From an uncultured Halobacteriovorax sp. (GTDB taxonomy: Bacteria > Bdellovibrionota > Bacteriovoracia > Bacteriovoracales > Bacteriovoracaceae), in assembly GCA_913061265.1 (NCBI GenBank), contig CAJXVS010000009.1, positions 124,001 through 188,000 on the forward strand: a stretch of DNA of 64,000 nt. Reading direction: 5' to 3'. The stretch's first letter is position 1; each line of letters opens with the position of its first letter. A program made the translations under genes and the position numbers. Shown piece after piece: positions 35,092 to 43,424 of this stretch. The notes under the pieces are model-generated. The model was given only the letters and a program-made list of their open reading frames with translations, had not been told where the DNA came from and did no database searches.

Positions 35092-36252
35092 TTATAACTT
35101 CTCCAGTACGAGACTTAATGCTTCACCACCACCTATACAAATAGATGCCATACCATATTTTACACTATTTCTTTCCATTGCGTTCATTAAGGTAACAACT
35201 ATCCTAGTTCCTGAGCAACCAATAGGATGACCGAGGCTAACTCCGCCTCCAAAAATGTTGACCTTTTCTCTATCCAATTTTAACTCTTCGATTGCAGCCA
35301 TAGTCACAACAGCAAATGCTTCGTTGATTTCAAAGAGACCAATATCCTCAATTTTTAATCCGGCTTTATCCAAGGACTTCTTCATCGCTTCTACGGGAGC
35401 TGTTGTAAACCAAGTTGGATCTTGTGCGTGACCAGCGTAAGAGACAATTTTAAACTTAGCTTGGTCTTTATATTCTTCACCACCAAGTAAGACTGCTGCT
35501 GCGCCATCATTAATAGTTGAGGCATTCGCTGCGGTGATGGTTCCATTTTTATCAAAGGCAGGTCTAAGGGCAGGCATCTTCTCAAAGTTTGCCTTAAAAG
35601 GCCCTTCATCTGAATCGACAGTGGTATCCCCTTTTCTTCCCTTAATTGTAACCGGTGTTATTTCACTAGCGAAGATCCCTTCACTTGAAGCCTTCTGCGC
35701 TTTTTTAAATGAGGATATTGAAAACTCATCCTGCATCTCTCTAGTAAAATTAAATTTAGATGCGCACTCTTCCGCGCAATTTCCCATTGGCCTATCTGAA
35801 TAAACATCCCATAGTCCGTCCCACTGCATAGAGTCTTTCATCTCAGTTGCGCCAAACTTAGCTCCCGTTCTACTTCCAGGAAGTAGGTGCGGTGCTAATG
35901 ACATATTCTCCATTCCACCAGCTACAACAAGTTGATTGTCTCCAGCTAGGATACTTTGAGCTCCCATTAAAATAGTCTTCATTCCAGAGCCGCAAACCTT
36001 ATTAACTGTTGTGCAAGGAACTGAATGGGGAAGTTCAGCAAAAAGAGCTGCCTGTCTTGCAGGAGCTTGCCCAGTACCTGCCTGAACAACATGGCCCATA
36101 AAGACTTCATCAATCTTTGATCCATCAACCTTGGTTTGCTCAAGAAGACCTTGAATGGCGCGGGCGCCTAACCTTGTTGCAGGGACACTACTTAAACTTC
36201 CTAAAAAACTTCCGCTTGGGGTTCTAGTCCCCCCAAGAATATAGACACTCAT
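35092..36252 (-). CDS. Acetyl-CoA C-acetyltransferase (thiolase)
   Basis: 386 residues from the ATG at 36252, with AGGAG 5 bases upstream; a GTG at 36258 overlaps that Shine-Dalgarno and is rejected. Catalytic Cys lies in VNKVCGSGMKT, His in NEAFAVV-adjacent and GGGVSLGHPIGCSGTRI blocks, with the second Cys in the latter. Thiolase either cleaves 3-oxoacyl-CoA at the end of beta-oxidation or condenses two acetyl-CoA. Acyl-CoA dehydrogenase, enoyl-CoA hydratase and 3-hydroxyacyl-CoA dehydrogenase genes lie at 38429-41245, so a set for the whole cycle is nearby though not in one operon. Confidence 0.9.
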   Translation of the reverse strand: MSVYILGGTRTPSGSFLGSLSSVPATRLGARAIQGLLEQTKVDGSKIDEVFMGHVVQAGTGQAPARQAALFAELPHSVPCTTVNKVCGSGMKTILMGAQSILAGDNQLVVAGGMENMSLAPHLLPGSRTGAKFGATEMKDSMQWDGLWDVYSDRPMGNCAEECASKFNFTREMQDEFSISSFKKAQKASSEGIFASEITPVTIKGRKGDTTVDSDEGPFKANFEKMPALRPAFDKNGTITAANASTINDGAAAVLLGGEEYKDQAKFKIVSYAGHAQDPTWFTTAPVEAMKKSLDKAGLKIEDIGLFEINEAFAVVTMAAIEELKLDREKVNIFGGGVSLGHPIGCSGTRIVVTLMNAMERNSVKYGMASICIGGGEALSLVLEKL

Positions 36253-36311
36253 GGTCACTCCTAATCGATTAATTTGGATGATATTAGATCAGAAAAAAGA
36301 TGGGGTGTAAC

Positions 36312-36635
36312 CTAGCGACGGGCCAGATGAAAATCCCTATCAAAAGAAAACTTATCTAAGCTATTGACGACGATCTTGAAGCAGTCAGTATGGACCTCTT
36401 CATGAAACCTTGTAATAGGCTCAAGACCAAGAACCTTATAACGACGCCACTTGCGACCCCAGTATAAAGCGATCTCCATGCTTCTGATGTTCTCTACTTC
36501 TTCTACTGGAATACGACCCTTAATCTTAAGGAAGTTCTCATTCATTTGAACTACCTCGAAGGTGTCAGCGGCTCTTTTGCCTTCTAGCGTAATAAAAACT
36601 TTTGCTTTAACTGTTTCGATATTAACTAAGTGCAT
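36312..36635 (-). CDS. Small basic protein, unknown
   Basis: 107 residues from the ATG at 36635 with AAGGA upstream; a longer frame to 36773 would run into the divergent gene. Predicted mainly beta strands, with clusters of Arg and Lys (YWGRKWRRYKV). It may be PilZ-like in fold, but I see no RxxxR/DxSxxG pair. The divergent gene starts 70 bases away, so both promoters lie in 36636-36705. Confidence 0.55.
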   Translation of the reverse strand: MHLVNIETVKAKVFITLEGKRAADTFEVVQMNENFLKIKGRIPVEEVENIRSMEIALYWGRKWRRYKVLGLEPITRFHEEVHTDCFKIVVNSLDKFSFDRDFHLARR

Positions 36636-36705
36636 AATTCGTTTCCTTGTCCTCGTATAACTCCTAGTGTAAAGTCCCGACTCAAAGTTTTGAACGAGGT
36701 AATAA

Positions 36706-37164
36706 ATGCTTTCTAGGAAAGAACAGACAGTTAAAGCGAATTTTTTTCCAAAAAAATGGACCGCAGAGGTCAAGAATATCCTTGAAGGTCTTTATAAGCC
36801 TCAATGTGATGCAAGGGATCTGTATATTGATATCCACGCCATCACATACCCAACTGAACTAGTTTTGGCCGTCAGTCTATTAGATAAAGAGCTAGAAACA
36901 ATTATTCCCATTACTTATATGGCCAGCGCCGATCTTAATGAGAAAGAAAACCCTGAAGATATCCTAAACTTACTCGTCGATAGCATTGGCTTCTTCTTCG
37001 ACAACTTTTTTAATTTAGAAGAAGATCCAAATGAAACTATCTACTCAAGTGACTGGGAAGAATCAAAGGTTAAGGATAAGGCCTTTCATTATAAGATTAC
37101 TCGTGAAAATATTGGCCTCAGCTTGATGGCGGATGCACTTCTTGGTGATGAGTTCGAGGGTTAG
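36706..37164 (+). CDS. Small acidic protein, unknown
   Basis: 152 residues, acidic, no signal peptide or membrane span. I recognise no motif. It is divergent from the basic 107-residue gene. Downstream, the 259 bases to the histone-like gene hold repeat elements B and C. Confidence 0.55.
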   Translation: MLSRKEQTVKANFFPKKWTAEVKNILEGLYKPQCDARDLYIDIHAITYPTELVLAVSLLDKELETIIPITYMASADLNEKENPEDILNLLVDSIGFFFDNFFNLEEDPNETIYSSDWEESKVKDKAFHYKITRENIGLSLMADALLGDEFEG

Positions 37165-37231
37165 ACTTTTTGGCTAAAAAAAAGCCTGCTAATCTAGCTG
37201 GCCGTTCTTTAAAGTATTATTTATTTTTGTA

Positions 37232-37303
37232 GAGATACTCCGCGCGCTTATTCGCAGGATGCGATGTATGTCCGTGAAGGCAAAGCGAGAGCGGACGTTC
37301 TTT
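37232..37303. repeat. GAGATACTCCGCG element B (two-hairpin repeat)
   Basis: Same order as element A: GAGATACTCCGCGCG, hairpin 1 TCGCA-GGA-TGCGA (37252-37264), TGTAT, hairpin 2 GTCCGT...GCGGAC (37270-37296), GTTCTTT. Compared with A, all of stem 1 and positions 4 and 6 of stem 2 differ but stay paired. Confidence 0.7.
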
Positions 37304-37327
37304 TTAAATGGGTTTTGATTTTTTGCA

Positions 37328-37377
37328 GAGATACTCCGCGTGCTTTGGGCCGCCCTTCCGGTTGGCCGTCGCTTTAG
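37328..37377. repeat. GAGATACTCCGCG element C (partial)
   Basis: It begins GAGATACTCCGCGTG and ends with GGCCGTCGCTT, the latter shared with the sequence just after element A. The middle with the two hairpins is missing or replaced by a G+C-rich GGGCCGCCC stretch. It lies directly after element B. Confidence 0.55.
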
Positions 37378-37390
37378 GATGACTCAGCGT

Positions 37391-37415
37391 TAAAACAGTC
37401 CACTGGACTGTTTTA
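37391..37415 (-). terminator. Palindromic hairpin after the histone-like gene
   Basis: TAAAACAGTCC (37391-37401) and GGACTGTTTTA (37405-37415) pair perfectly around ACT. It lies 9 bases after the stop of the minus-strand histone-like gene. On the minus strand the stem ends in GTTTTA, giving a short T-tract suited to an intrinsic terminator. Confidence 0.6.
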
Positions 37416-37423
37416 CTCGCAGG

Positions 37424-38308
37424 TCATTCATCAAAACCAGGCTTAGCAACAACCGAAGTCTCAATTGCGATGTCTTGATCATCATCACCATCAAAGTCTT
37501 CGCTATCGTCAAAATCATCAGATTCAATATTAAGTTCACCTAAGATATTAAAGAATGATTTATCGTCTTTAAGGTCAGTTAAGATGCTTTCGATATGCTT
37601 AAGTGGATACTTACCAACTAAGTCTTCGATGAGATCCTGAAGTTTTCCTTCTTCAAGGATACTTTCCTTACGCTTCACTTCATTCCAGTTAGAAATATAG
37701 TGGTAACGGCAATATCCCATTGTCGACGCTGGGTTTTCACAGTTCTTTTGATAGCATTCGTCAGTCTCAGGAATAAAGAATTCCATTGAGCGAATAGCTT
37801 CAAAGATATCTGCTAGAGGGTTAGCCTCAGCAAGAACAGCTACTTCTTCAACAATCTTTGATTTTATTTTCTTCTCTTCAGCTTCTGTAGGTTTCTTAGA
37901 CTTAGCAGCTTTCTTAGCGGCAGCTTTCGTTACCTTCTTTTTGGCAGGTTCTGCTTTAGCCTTGGCTTCTTTTTTTGCAGGTGCTGCTTTCTTAGTAACT
38001 TTCTTGGCTACTTTCTTTGCAGCTTTCTTGGCAACTTTCTTAGCTACCTTTTTAGCAACTTTCTTAGCTGCTTTTTTAGCAACTTTTTTCTTCGCGGCTT
38101 TTTTAGCTACTTTTTTAGCTACTTTTTTCTTAGCAACTTTCTTAGCAACTTTCTTTGCAACTTTCTTTGCTACTTTTTTCTTAGCCACTTTCTTAGCTGT
38201 TTTTTTAGCAACTTTCTTTGCAGCTTTTTTGGCTACTTTTTTCTTAGCAACTTTCTTAGCGACTTTCTTTTTAGCTACTTTTTTCTTTGCTACTTTTTTC
38301 TTAGCCAT
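37424..38308 (-). CDS. Histone H1-like Lys-Ala repeat protein with a Cys/His C-terminal domain
   Basis: 294 residues from the ATG at 38308, with GGAG upstream. The first 110 residues are an almost uninterrupted KKVAKK/KKAAKK repeat. A linker follows, then an acidic C-terminal part. The N-terminus resembles bacterial H1/Hc1- and AlgP-type DNA-binding tails. The C-terminal part has CYQKNCENPASTMGYCRYH, a C-x4-C-x9-C-x3-H pattern that could bind zinc. The end is very acidic (DSEDFDGDDDQD). I infer a DNA-binding, chromatin-like protein. The repeats may vary in length between strains. Confidence 0.75.
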   Translation of the reverse strand: MAKKKVAKKKVAKKKVAKKVAKKKVAKKAAKKVAKKTAKKVAKKKVAKKVAKKVAKKVAKKKVAKKVAKKAAKKKVAKKAAKKVAKKVAKKVAKKAAKKVAKKVTKKAAPAKKEAKAKAEPAKKKVTKAAAKKAAKSKKPTEAEEKKIKSKIVEEVAVLAEANPLADIFEAIRSMEFFIPETDECYQKNCENPASTMGYCRYHYISNWNEVKRKESILEEGKLQDLIEDLVGKYPLKHIESILTDLKDDKSFFNILGELNIESDDFDDSEDFDGDDDQDIAIETSVVAKPGFDE

Positions 38309-38428
38309 ATTAACTTTCTCCAAAATTTTTTTAAGCACGATGTTCCTTGTGGATGCTGCGCACTAAACGCCAATTTCTAAGCATTAACAGAGGTTATTGG
38401 TACCCTGTGTGCCTTTTCTTGGCAATTA

Positions 38429-39571
38429 CTAGTTAACAGTTTTCAGCTCAAGGGATGCAATAACAATCCGTTGAACTTCTGATGTTCCTTCATAGATTTC
38501 AGTAATCTTAGCGTCTCTGAAGAACCTCTCAACTGGGTACTCTTTGGTATATCCGTTACCACCACAAATCTGAATAGCTTTAGTTGTTATCCACATGGCA
38601 GCTTCAGAGGCGAAAACCTTCGCTTGCGCTGAGCGTTTACTATAACTTTCTTTATTATCTTTTTTCTCACTGGCATCCATAATTAATAGACGTGACGCGT
38701 CTATTTTAGTGCTCATATCCGCAAGCATGAACTGGATGGCCTGAAGATTTGAAAGAGGCTTACCAAACTGAACCCTCTCAGTTGAATACTTAAGAGCGTA
38801 TTGAAAGGCGCCACATGAGATCCCAAGGGCCTGAGCTGCAATACCAATACGTCCACCATCAAGAGTGGCAAGGGCAATCCTAAAGCCTTTTTCATAAGGT
38901 CCTAAGAGATTTTCTTTTGGAACTTTTACTTTTTCTAGAATGATTTGAGTTGTTGAAGAGCCTTTGATCCCAAGCTTATCTTCTTCTTTCATAATATTGA
39001 AACCTTCAGAATTGGTTTCAACAATAAAAGCAGACATTCCTTTATGATCATCAGTCTTTGTGGTCTTTGCAAAAACAATCGCGATGCCGGCTTCTTTACC
39101 GTTAGTGATCCAGTTCTTCGTTCCAGAGATTTCATAATAATCTCCTTTATCTTCAGCAAAGGTAGTTAATGAACCAGCGTCAGATCCCGCATTAGGTTCA
39201 CTTAGACAAAAGCAACCAATCTGTTCACCACTGGCAAGCTTAGGTAAGTATTTTTTCTTTTGATCATCACTTCCGAATTCAAGAATAGGCCAAGTACATA
39301 GAGAAGTATGCGCTGAAATAAGAACACCAGTTGAAGCGCAGCTTCTGCTGATCTCTTCGATGATGATTGCGTATGAGACATAATCCATCCCAGCTCCGCC
39401 GTATTCTTCAGGAACATAGCTTCCCATAAAACCATTTTCAGAAAGTTTCTTAATCAACTCTTCTGGAATCTTACCGTTGTGATCAATTGAGGCGGCAATT
39501 GGCCCGACTTCTGCATCACTAAACTTGGCAACCATGTCTCTTACTTCTTTGTAATCATTCTCAATACTCAT
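38429..39571 (-). CDS. Acyl-CoA dehydrogenase (butyryl-CoA type)
   Basis: 380 residues from the ATG at 39571; the frame extends 9 codons upstream into the neighbour. Motifs: FCLSEPNAGSDAGS, NWITNG, and the catalytic Glu in IYEGTSEVQR. It oxidises short acyl-CoA with FAD. It overlaps nothing but follows the enoyl-CoA hydratase gene by 1 base, and the operon 41245-38429 encodes dehydrogenation, hydration and the second oxidation. Confidence 0.9.
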   Translation of the reverse strand: MSIENDYKEVRDMVAKFSDAEVGPIAASIDHNGKIPEELIKKLSENGFMGSYVPEEYGGAGMDYVSYAIIIEEISRSCASTGVLISAHTSLCTWPILEFGSDDQKKKYLPKLASGEQIGCFCLSEPNAGSDAGSLTTFAEDKGDYYEISGTKNWITNGKEAGIAIVFAKTTKTDDHKGMSAFIVETNSEGFNIMKEEDKLGIKGSSTTQIILEKVKVPKENLLGPYEKGFRIALATLDGGRIGIAAQALGISCGAFQYALKYSTERVQFGKPLSNLQAIQFMLADMSTKIDASRLLIMDASEKKDNKESYSKRSAQAKVFASEAAMWITTKAIQICGGNGYTKEYPVERFFRDAKITEIYEGTSEVQRIVIASLELKTVN

Positions 39572-39572
39572 C

Positions 39573-40379
39573 TTATTTTCCCGTAAATTGAGGAGCACGT
39601 TTTTCCATAAAGGCCGTGGTTCCTTCTTTCATATCAGCTGAAGAAAAGATCTCTGCGAACTGTTGAAGCTCACACTCTAGCCCCTGGGCCACAGTTAAAT
39701 CATTTCCTAAATTCATTACATTCTTCGAAGCGCCTACGGCCAGTGGAGAATTCCTAAGGATCTTGCTAAAGGTATCCTCTACTGCTTGAAGCATTTCTTC
39801 TTTCGTACTAAACATCTTGACCGCTAAGCCTAGGTTTAGAGCCTCATCGGCCTTGATATTTCTTCCTGTATAAATAATTTCTTTCGCTTTGTTTCTTCCA
39901 ATCAAGCGCGCCAAGCGCTGAGTTCCACCATAGCCAGGAATAAGGCCTAGCTTAACTTCTGGTTGACCAAACACTGCAGTTTCTGTGGCATAAATAAAGT
40001 CACAACTCATGGCCATTTCACATCCACCGCCAAGGGCAAATCCATTAACAGCAGCTATGACAGGAACCTTAATCTTTTCGAAAAGAAGAGAGACATCTTG
40101 ACCTAGTTTTCCAAAGCCCTGAGCTTCAGCAGTGGTCATTCCATTCATTTCAGAAATGTCAGCTCCAGCGATAAAGGCTTTATCCCCTGCTCCGGTTAGG
40201 ACAAGACCTCTAATAGAATAATTTTTATCTTCATTGATGATAGTTTCTAAAAGATCTTTCAATTCTTTTAAAACATTTGAGTTCAAAGCATTAAGCTTTG
40301 ATTCTCGATTGATTGTAATCTTACCAATTGAGTTTTCTTGTTCAAAAAGGATTGTCTCGTAATTCTTTAGACTAAACAT
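39573..40379 (-). CDS. Enoyl-CoA hydratase (crotonase)
   Basis: 268 residues. The oxyanion-hole and catalytic segments are AGADISEM, GGGCEMAMSCD and FGQPEVKLGLIPGYGG, with both catalytic Glu residues present. It hydrates trans-2-enoyl-CoA to 3-hydroxyacyl-CoA. It has AAGGA before the ATG and lies 8 bases after the 3-hydroxybutyryl-CoA dehydrogenase gene. Confidence 0.9.
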   Translation of the reverse strand: MFSLKNYETILFEQENSIGKITINRESKLNALNSNVLKELKDLLETIINEDKNYSIRGLVLTGAGDKAFIAGADISEMNGMTTAEAQGFGKLGQDVSLLFEKIKVPVIAAVNGFALGGGCEMAMSCDFIYATETAVFGQPEVKLGLIPGYGGTQRLARLIGRNKAKEIIYTGRNIKADEALNLGLAVKMFSTKEEMLQAVEDTFSKILRNSPLAVGASKNVMNLGNDLTVAQGLECELQQFAEIFSSADMKEGTTAFMEKRAPQFTGK

Positions 40380-40387
40380 AGTTTTCC

Positions 40388-41245
40388 TTATTTATTGTAT
40401 TCGTAAAAACCACGACCAGACTTACGCCCGAATCTTCCTGCTAATACATATTTTTTTAATAAAGGACAAGGACGATACTTTGTATCCCCTAACCCATCAT
40501 GAAGAACTTCCATGATCGCCAGACAGGTATCAAGACCAATAAAGTCTGCAAGCTCTAGAGGGCCCATTGGCTGATTACAACCAAGCTTCATGGCCTGATC
40601 AATATCTTCAATTCCAGCAACGCCTTCATATAACGTATAAACTGCTTCGTTGATCATAGGCATAAGGATTCTGTTCACAGCAAAACCAGCTACATCGTTA
40701 GCCTTAATAAAGACCTTTCCCATCTTAACGGAAACTTCTTCAACAGCATCAAATGTCTCAGTGCTAGTTTCAAGTCCTCTAATGCCTTCAACTAATTTCA
40801 TCACAGGAACAGGATTCATAAAATGCATTCCTGCAACCATCTCTGGTCTGCTTGTAACGGCAGCGATCTCTGTAATTGAAATAGAAGAAGTATTCGTCGC
40901 TAAGATAGCGCCTTTTTTAGCAATCTTATCTAGAGACTTAAAGATTTCAAATTTAATTTTCTTATTTTCTGTAGCAGCTTCGATAATGAGATCACAATCG
41001 CCTAGACCATCAACACCAAGAACAGGCTTCAAGCAAGCTAGGGTCTCATCAACCTTGGCTTGATCCCATTTTCCTTTTTCAAGCCCACGCTTCATTTGTT
41101 TTTCGATAAAGGCCATTCCAGCCTTTAATGCTTCTTCGTTGGCGTCACAAATACTAGTTGTAAAACCATTCATGGCCGCAACTTGAGCGATCCCGCGGCC
41201 CATCTGACCCGCACCAACTACTCCAATTGATGAAATTGTCGACAT
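40388..41245 (-). CDS. 3-hydroxybutyryl-CoA dehydrogenase
   Basis: 285 residues. The NAD-binding motif is [15 protein letters not shown], and the catalytic His lies in [15 protein letters not shown]. It oxidises 3-hydroxyacyl-CoA to 3-oxoacyl-CoA, or works in reverse in butyrate-type synthesis. First gene of the three-gene operon; AGAGGT lies before its ATG. Confidence 0.9.
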   Translation of the reverse strand: MSTISSIGVVGAGQMGRGIAQVAAMNGFTTSICDANEEALKAGMAFIEKQMKRGLEKGKWDQAKVDETLACLKPVLGVDGLGDCDLIIEAATENKKIKFEIFKSLDKIAKKGAILATNTSSISITEIAAVTSRPEMVAGMHFMNPVPVMKLVEGIRGLETSTETFDAVEEVSVKMGKVFIKANDVAGFAVNRILMPMINEAVYTLYEGVAGIEDIDQAMKLGCNQPMGPLELADFIGLDTCLAIMEVLHDGLGDTKYRPCPLLKKYVLAGRFGRKSGRGFYEYNK

Positions 41246-41391
41246 AGTTACCTCTTTATAGTGGAATTTAAAATGACCGCATACTAGCGTTTCTTAGTAA
41301 GATAAACAAGTTAGCTGACCTCTCTTATTGGCCTGTGCGCTGCGCATAATAAATTTTGTCTTTTATCGTTCTAGCATGTTGTCATCTCACC

Positions 41392-41420
41392 TTGATTGAA
41401 TTAGAAATAAGCCTTAATTT
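41392..41420 (+). promoter_or_regulatory. Possible sigma70-type promoter of rpsT
   Basis: TTGATT and TAATTT are separated by 17 bases, 45 bases before the GTG start of rpsT. The boxes only partly match the consensus. The rest of 41246-41464 shows nothing else I can name. Confidence 0.35.
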
Positions 41421-41464
41421 AGTTAGTTGACGCTCCATAGGAGCAAAGCGGAAAGGAAAATATT

Positions 41465-41725
41465 GTGGCCAATCATAAATCAGCTGCCAAAAGAGCAAGA
41501 CAAACAATCACTAGAACTGCAAGAAACAGAGTTGTGACTTCTGAAGCAAGAACTGTCGTTAAGAAAATACGTACAGCTATTGAAGAAAAAGACAAAGCAA
41601 CAGCTACTACTCTTCTTGGAAAGGTTCAGAGACACTTTGCAATCATGGCAAAAAACGGAATCATCAAGACAAATACTGCTGGACGTAAAACTTCTCGTTT
41701 AACGAACCAAGTAAATAGTCTTTAA
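41465..41725 (+). CDS. rpsT: 30S ribosomal protein S20
   Basis: 86 residues with a GTG start and AAAGGAAA upstream. The N-terminus MANHKSAAKRARQTIT and the lysine-rich helical body are typical. S20 binds 16S rRNA in the small subunit. An intrinsic terminator follows. Confidence 0.95.
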   Translation: MANHKSAAKRARQTITRTARNRVVTSEARTVVKKIRTAIEEKDKATATTLLGKVQRHFAIMAKNGIIKTNTAGRKTSRLTNQVNSL

Positions 41726-41753
41726 GAAAATTTAAAAAAATTATTTTGATATC

Positions 41754-41781
41754 AAGCCCGTTGAAAAACGGGCTTTTTTTT
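41754..41781 (+). terminator. Intrinsic terminator of rpsT
   Basis: AAGCCCGTT-GAAA-AACGGGCTT with a run of eight T (41774-41781). It reaches into the last base pair of the convergent holA gene, so it may serve only the plus strand. Confidence 0.9.
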
Positions 41782-42730
41782 ATAGTTCGCCTAGTAGAAG
41801 GGTTCTAATCTTCTCTTTTATATAGGGACTCTTTGTCTTTGCTAGTATCTCTAGCTCACTAAAACTTCTAATTAACTTCTGTAATTCCCCTCTCTCCCAT
41901 AAAACTCCGTGAGCGAGAATCTCTTTATCATACTTTGAAGGCCTAGGTTTCTTATCTACATAAGAAGTATCTATCAGTTTTAGAAGATGACCCTGAAGGA
42001 ATTTAAAGAAGAGCATCTGATCTTCTGGGTCCATTTGTAATTTTTCTAGTTCTTTATAGAATTGAGATAACTTCTTGCCTCCTAATAGAGAGGCCAGCTT
42101 AAACTGATCTAAACGCGTGGGAGGGATAATGATCTTAACTTGATCCAATTGATAAGGACCTGTACCAAAACTAAGCCTAATACTCTTTAGGGCGTTAACC
42201 ATATCTGAAGATTTTTGAGGAACAGCTTCGAGAAGATAGTTCTGAATATTCATGGGAAGACGCATAGACATCTCATCCGCAAAATAAGTGAGAAGCTTTC
42301 CAAATTCCCAAAACATAGGCTCTTCCACTTGTAAGAAAGTACCCTTAGCTTTTTTCTGCCACTCATTAAAGAACTTCTTATCACCGTTCATGAAGACAAT
42401 AAGATGCCTTCCAGATTCATTGAGATCATTCTCTAGAACAAAACGCTTACTAGCTGCAGTGAGATGACCTGCCTGAAGGACACAAATGGGTTGATCCGAG
42501 CCAAAAAGAGAAAGGGTTAAGATATTTTCTTCAATCCAATCAGGAGTAAATTCCATAGCACTTGTGATAAGGGCCGATTGCCCAAACCAATTCTTAAAGT
42601 CGATCTTATTGCGAAGGATTCTCTCTACAAAGGGGTCGGAGCAATAAAGAACAGTTAGACCCATATTGTCTTTATCAATAACTTCAGGATGATGTTTAAG
42701 AAAGTCCCATGGTCGCCACTTAGAAGACAT
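41780..42730 (-). CDS. holA: DNA polymerase III delta subunit-like protein
   Basis: 316 residues from the ATG at 42730, which overlaps the lptE end. The sequence is divergent, but its length, the GSDQPICVLQ-type N-terminal core and the helical C-terminal half (ending LEILAKTKSPYIKEKIRTLLL) fit HolA, which opens the sliding clamp in the clamp loader. No Walker A is present, which is correct for delta. The lptE-holA order is the classic one in proteobacteria and supports the call. Confidence 0.7.
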   Translation of the reverse strand: MSSKWRPWDFLKHHPEVIDKDNMGLTVLYCSDPFVERILRNKIDFKNWFGQSALITSAMEFTPDWIEENILTLSLFGSDQPICVLQAGHLTAASKRFVLENDLNESGRHLIVFMNGDKKFFNEWQKKAKGTFLQVEEPMFWEFGKLLTYFADEMSMRLPMNIQNYLLEAVPQKSSDMVNALKSIRLSFGTGPYQLDQVKIIIPPTRLDQFKLASLLGGKKLSQFYKELEKLQMDPEDQMLFFKFLQGHLLKLIDTSYVDKKPRPSKYDKEILAHGVLWERGELQKLIRSFSELEILAKTKSPYIKEKIRTLLLGEL

Positions 42731-43424
42731 CAAGCACCGTTTCCTTGAACTCAATCGCCGCGGCTTTGGCCGTATCGCTTAAGCTTTTTTCAAAGTTGCC
42801 TTTATTCTTTGTAAAGTTAACCGTTCCTGGAGAATCAGGAGAGATCGTATCTCCAGCCTCCCGTCCAAAGGAGCCCTCGAGCTCCATGACATGATTGAAA
42901 ACAATCTTCATAGGATTAGTTTGTAGATATTTTACTAGTTCAGAACGGGCCATCTGAGTTTCTTGAGAGGTTGGGTTCTTAATAAGAATTAACCTAAGAT
43001 AGGTTCTATACGAAGTTGAAGTTGGGATAAAGAACCTGGCCCTTCCCCCTGTAGAACTGATCAATTTCCTTGAAGCCTGAGAGGTCGTCTCTGTCCTAGT
43101 ACTAAAGGTCTCCTCTCTGTACTTAGGTGTCGTTACAATACCAATCAAGATAGCATCAACCCCATCTGTGTCCTCACCTTGATAAACCCTAAGGCTTGGA
43201 TAACTAGAAAGTACATTTGAGATCTCTCTCGTAAACGGAACAGAGGCCTTAGCAATGTTTGAGTGATTTACAAACATAGGGATAGTCAGTTTACGAATAT
43301 TATAAGAATCAAAGGGGTTAGAAGAGTTTTTGACGCGATAACCCGAACATGAAACAAGAAGGCAAAGAAGCAATAAGCCTACGACCTTAATATTTAGAAA
43401 TAATGCTTGAAAAGATAGTCTCAC
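42720..43424 (-). CDS. lptE: LptE-like LPS-assembly outer-membrane lipoprotein
   Basis: 234 residues with a GTG start and a lipoprotein signal: VVGLLLLCLLVSCSGYRV, lipobox LVSC. After the Cys comes SGYRV and IRKLTIPMFVNHS, the typical LptE opening. LptE plugs LptD in LPS export to the outer membrane. It overlaps holA by 11 bases. Its start overlaps the divergent DciA-like start by 22 bases, so the two promoters must lie inside each other's 5' coding DNA. Confidence 0.75.
   Translation of the reverse strand: MRLSFQALFLNIKVVGLLLLCLLVSCSGYRVKNSSNPFDSYNIRKLTIPMFVNHSNIAKASVPFTREISNVLSSYPSLRVYQGEDTDGVDAILIGIVTTPKYREETFSTRTETTSQASRKLISSTGGRARFFIPTSTSYRTYLRLILIKNPTSQETQMARSELVKYLQTNPMKIVFNHVMELEGSFGREAGDTISPDSPGTVNFTKNKGNFEKSLSDTAKAAAIEFKETVLDVF

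Noticed and set aside
33906-37303. Elements A and B as a short repeated protein
   Set aside because: On the minus strand B can be read as KERPLSLCLHGHTS..., but the A and B hairpin-2 loops differ by 2 bases, so the frame is not kept while the pairing is.
37941-38366. Plus-strand frame encoding a long FLATF-type hydrophobic repeat
   Set aside because: It is the antisense of the KKVAKK codons of the histone-like gene. It has no Shine-Dalgarno and no independent features.
41246-41464. Possible tRNA or small RNA upstream of rpsT
   Set aside because: No cloverleaf or CCA end; only a weak promoter can be suggested.
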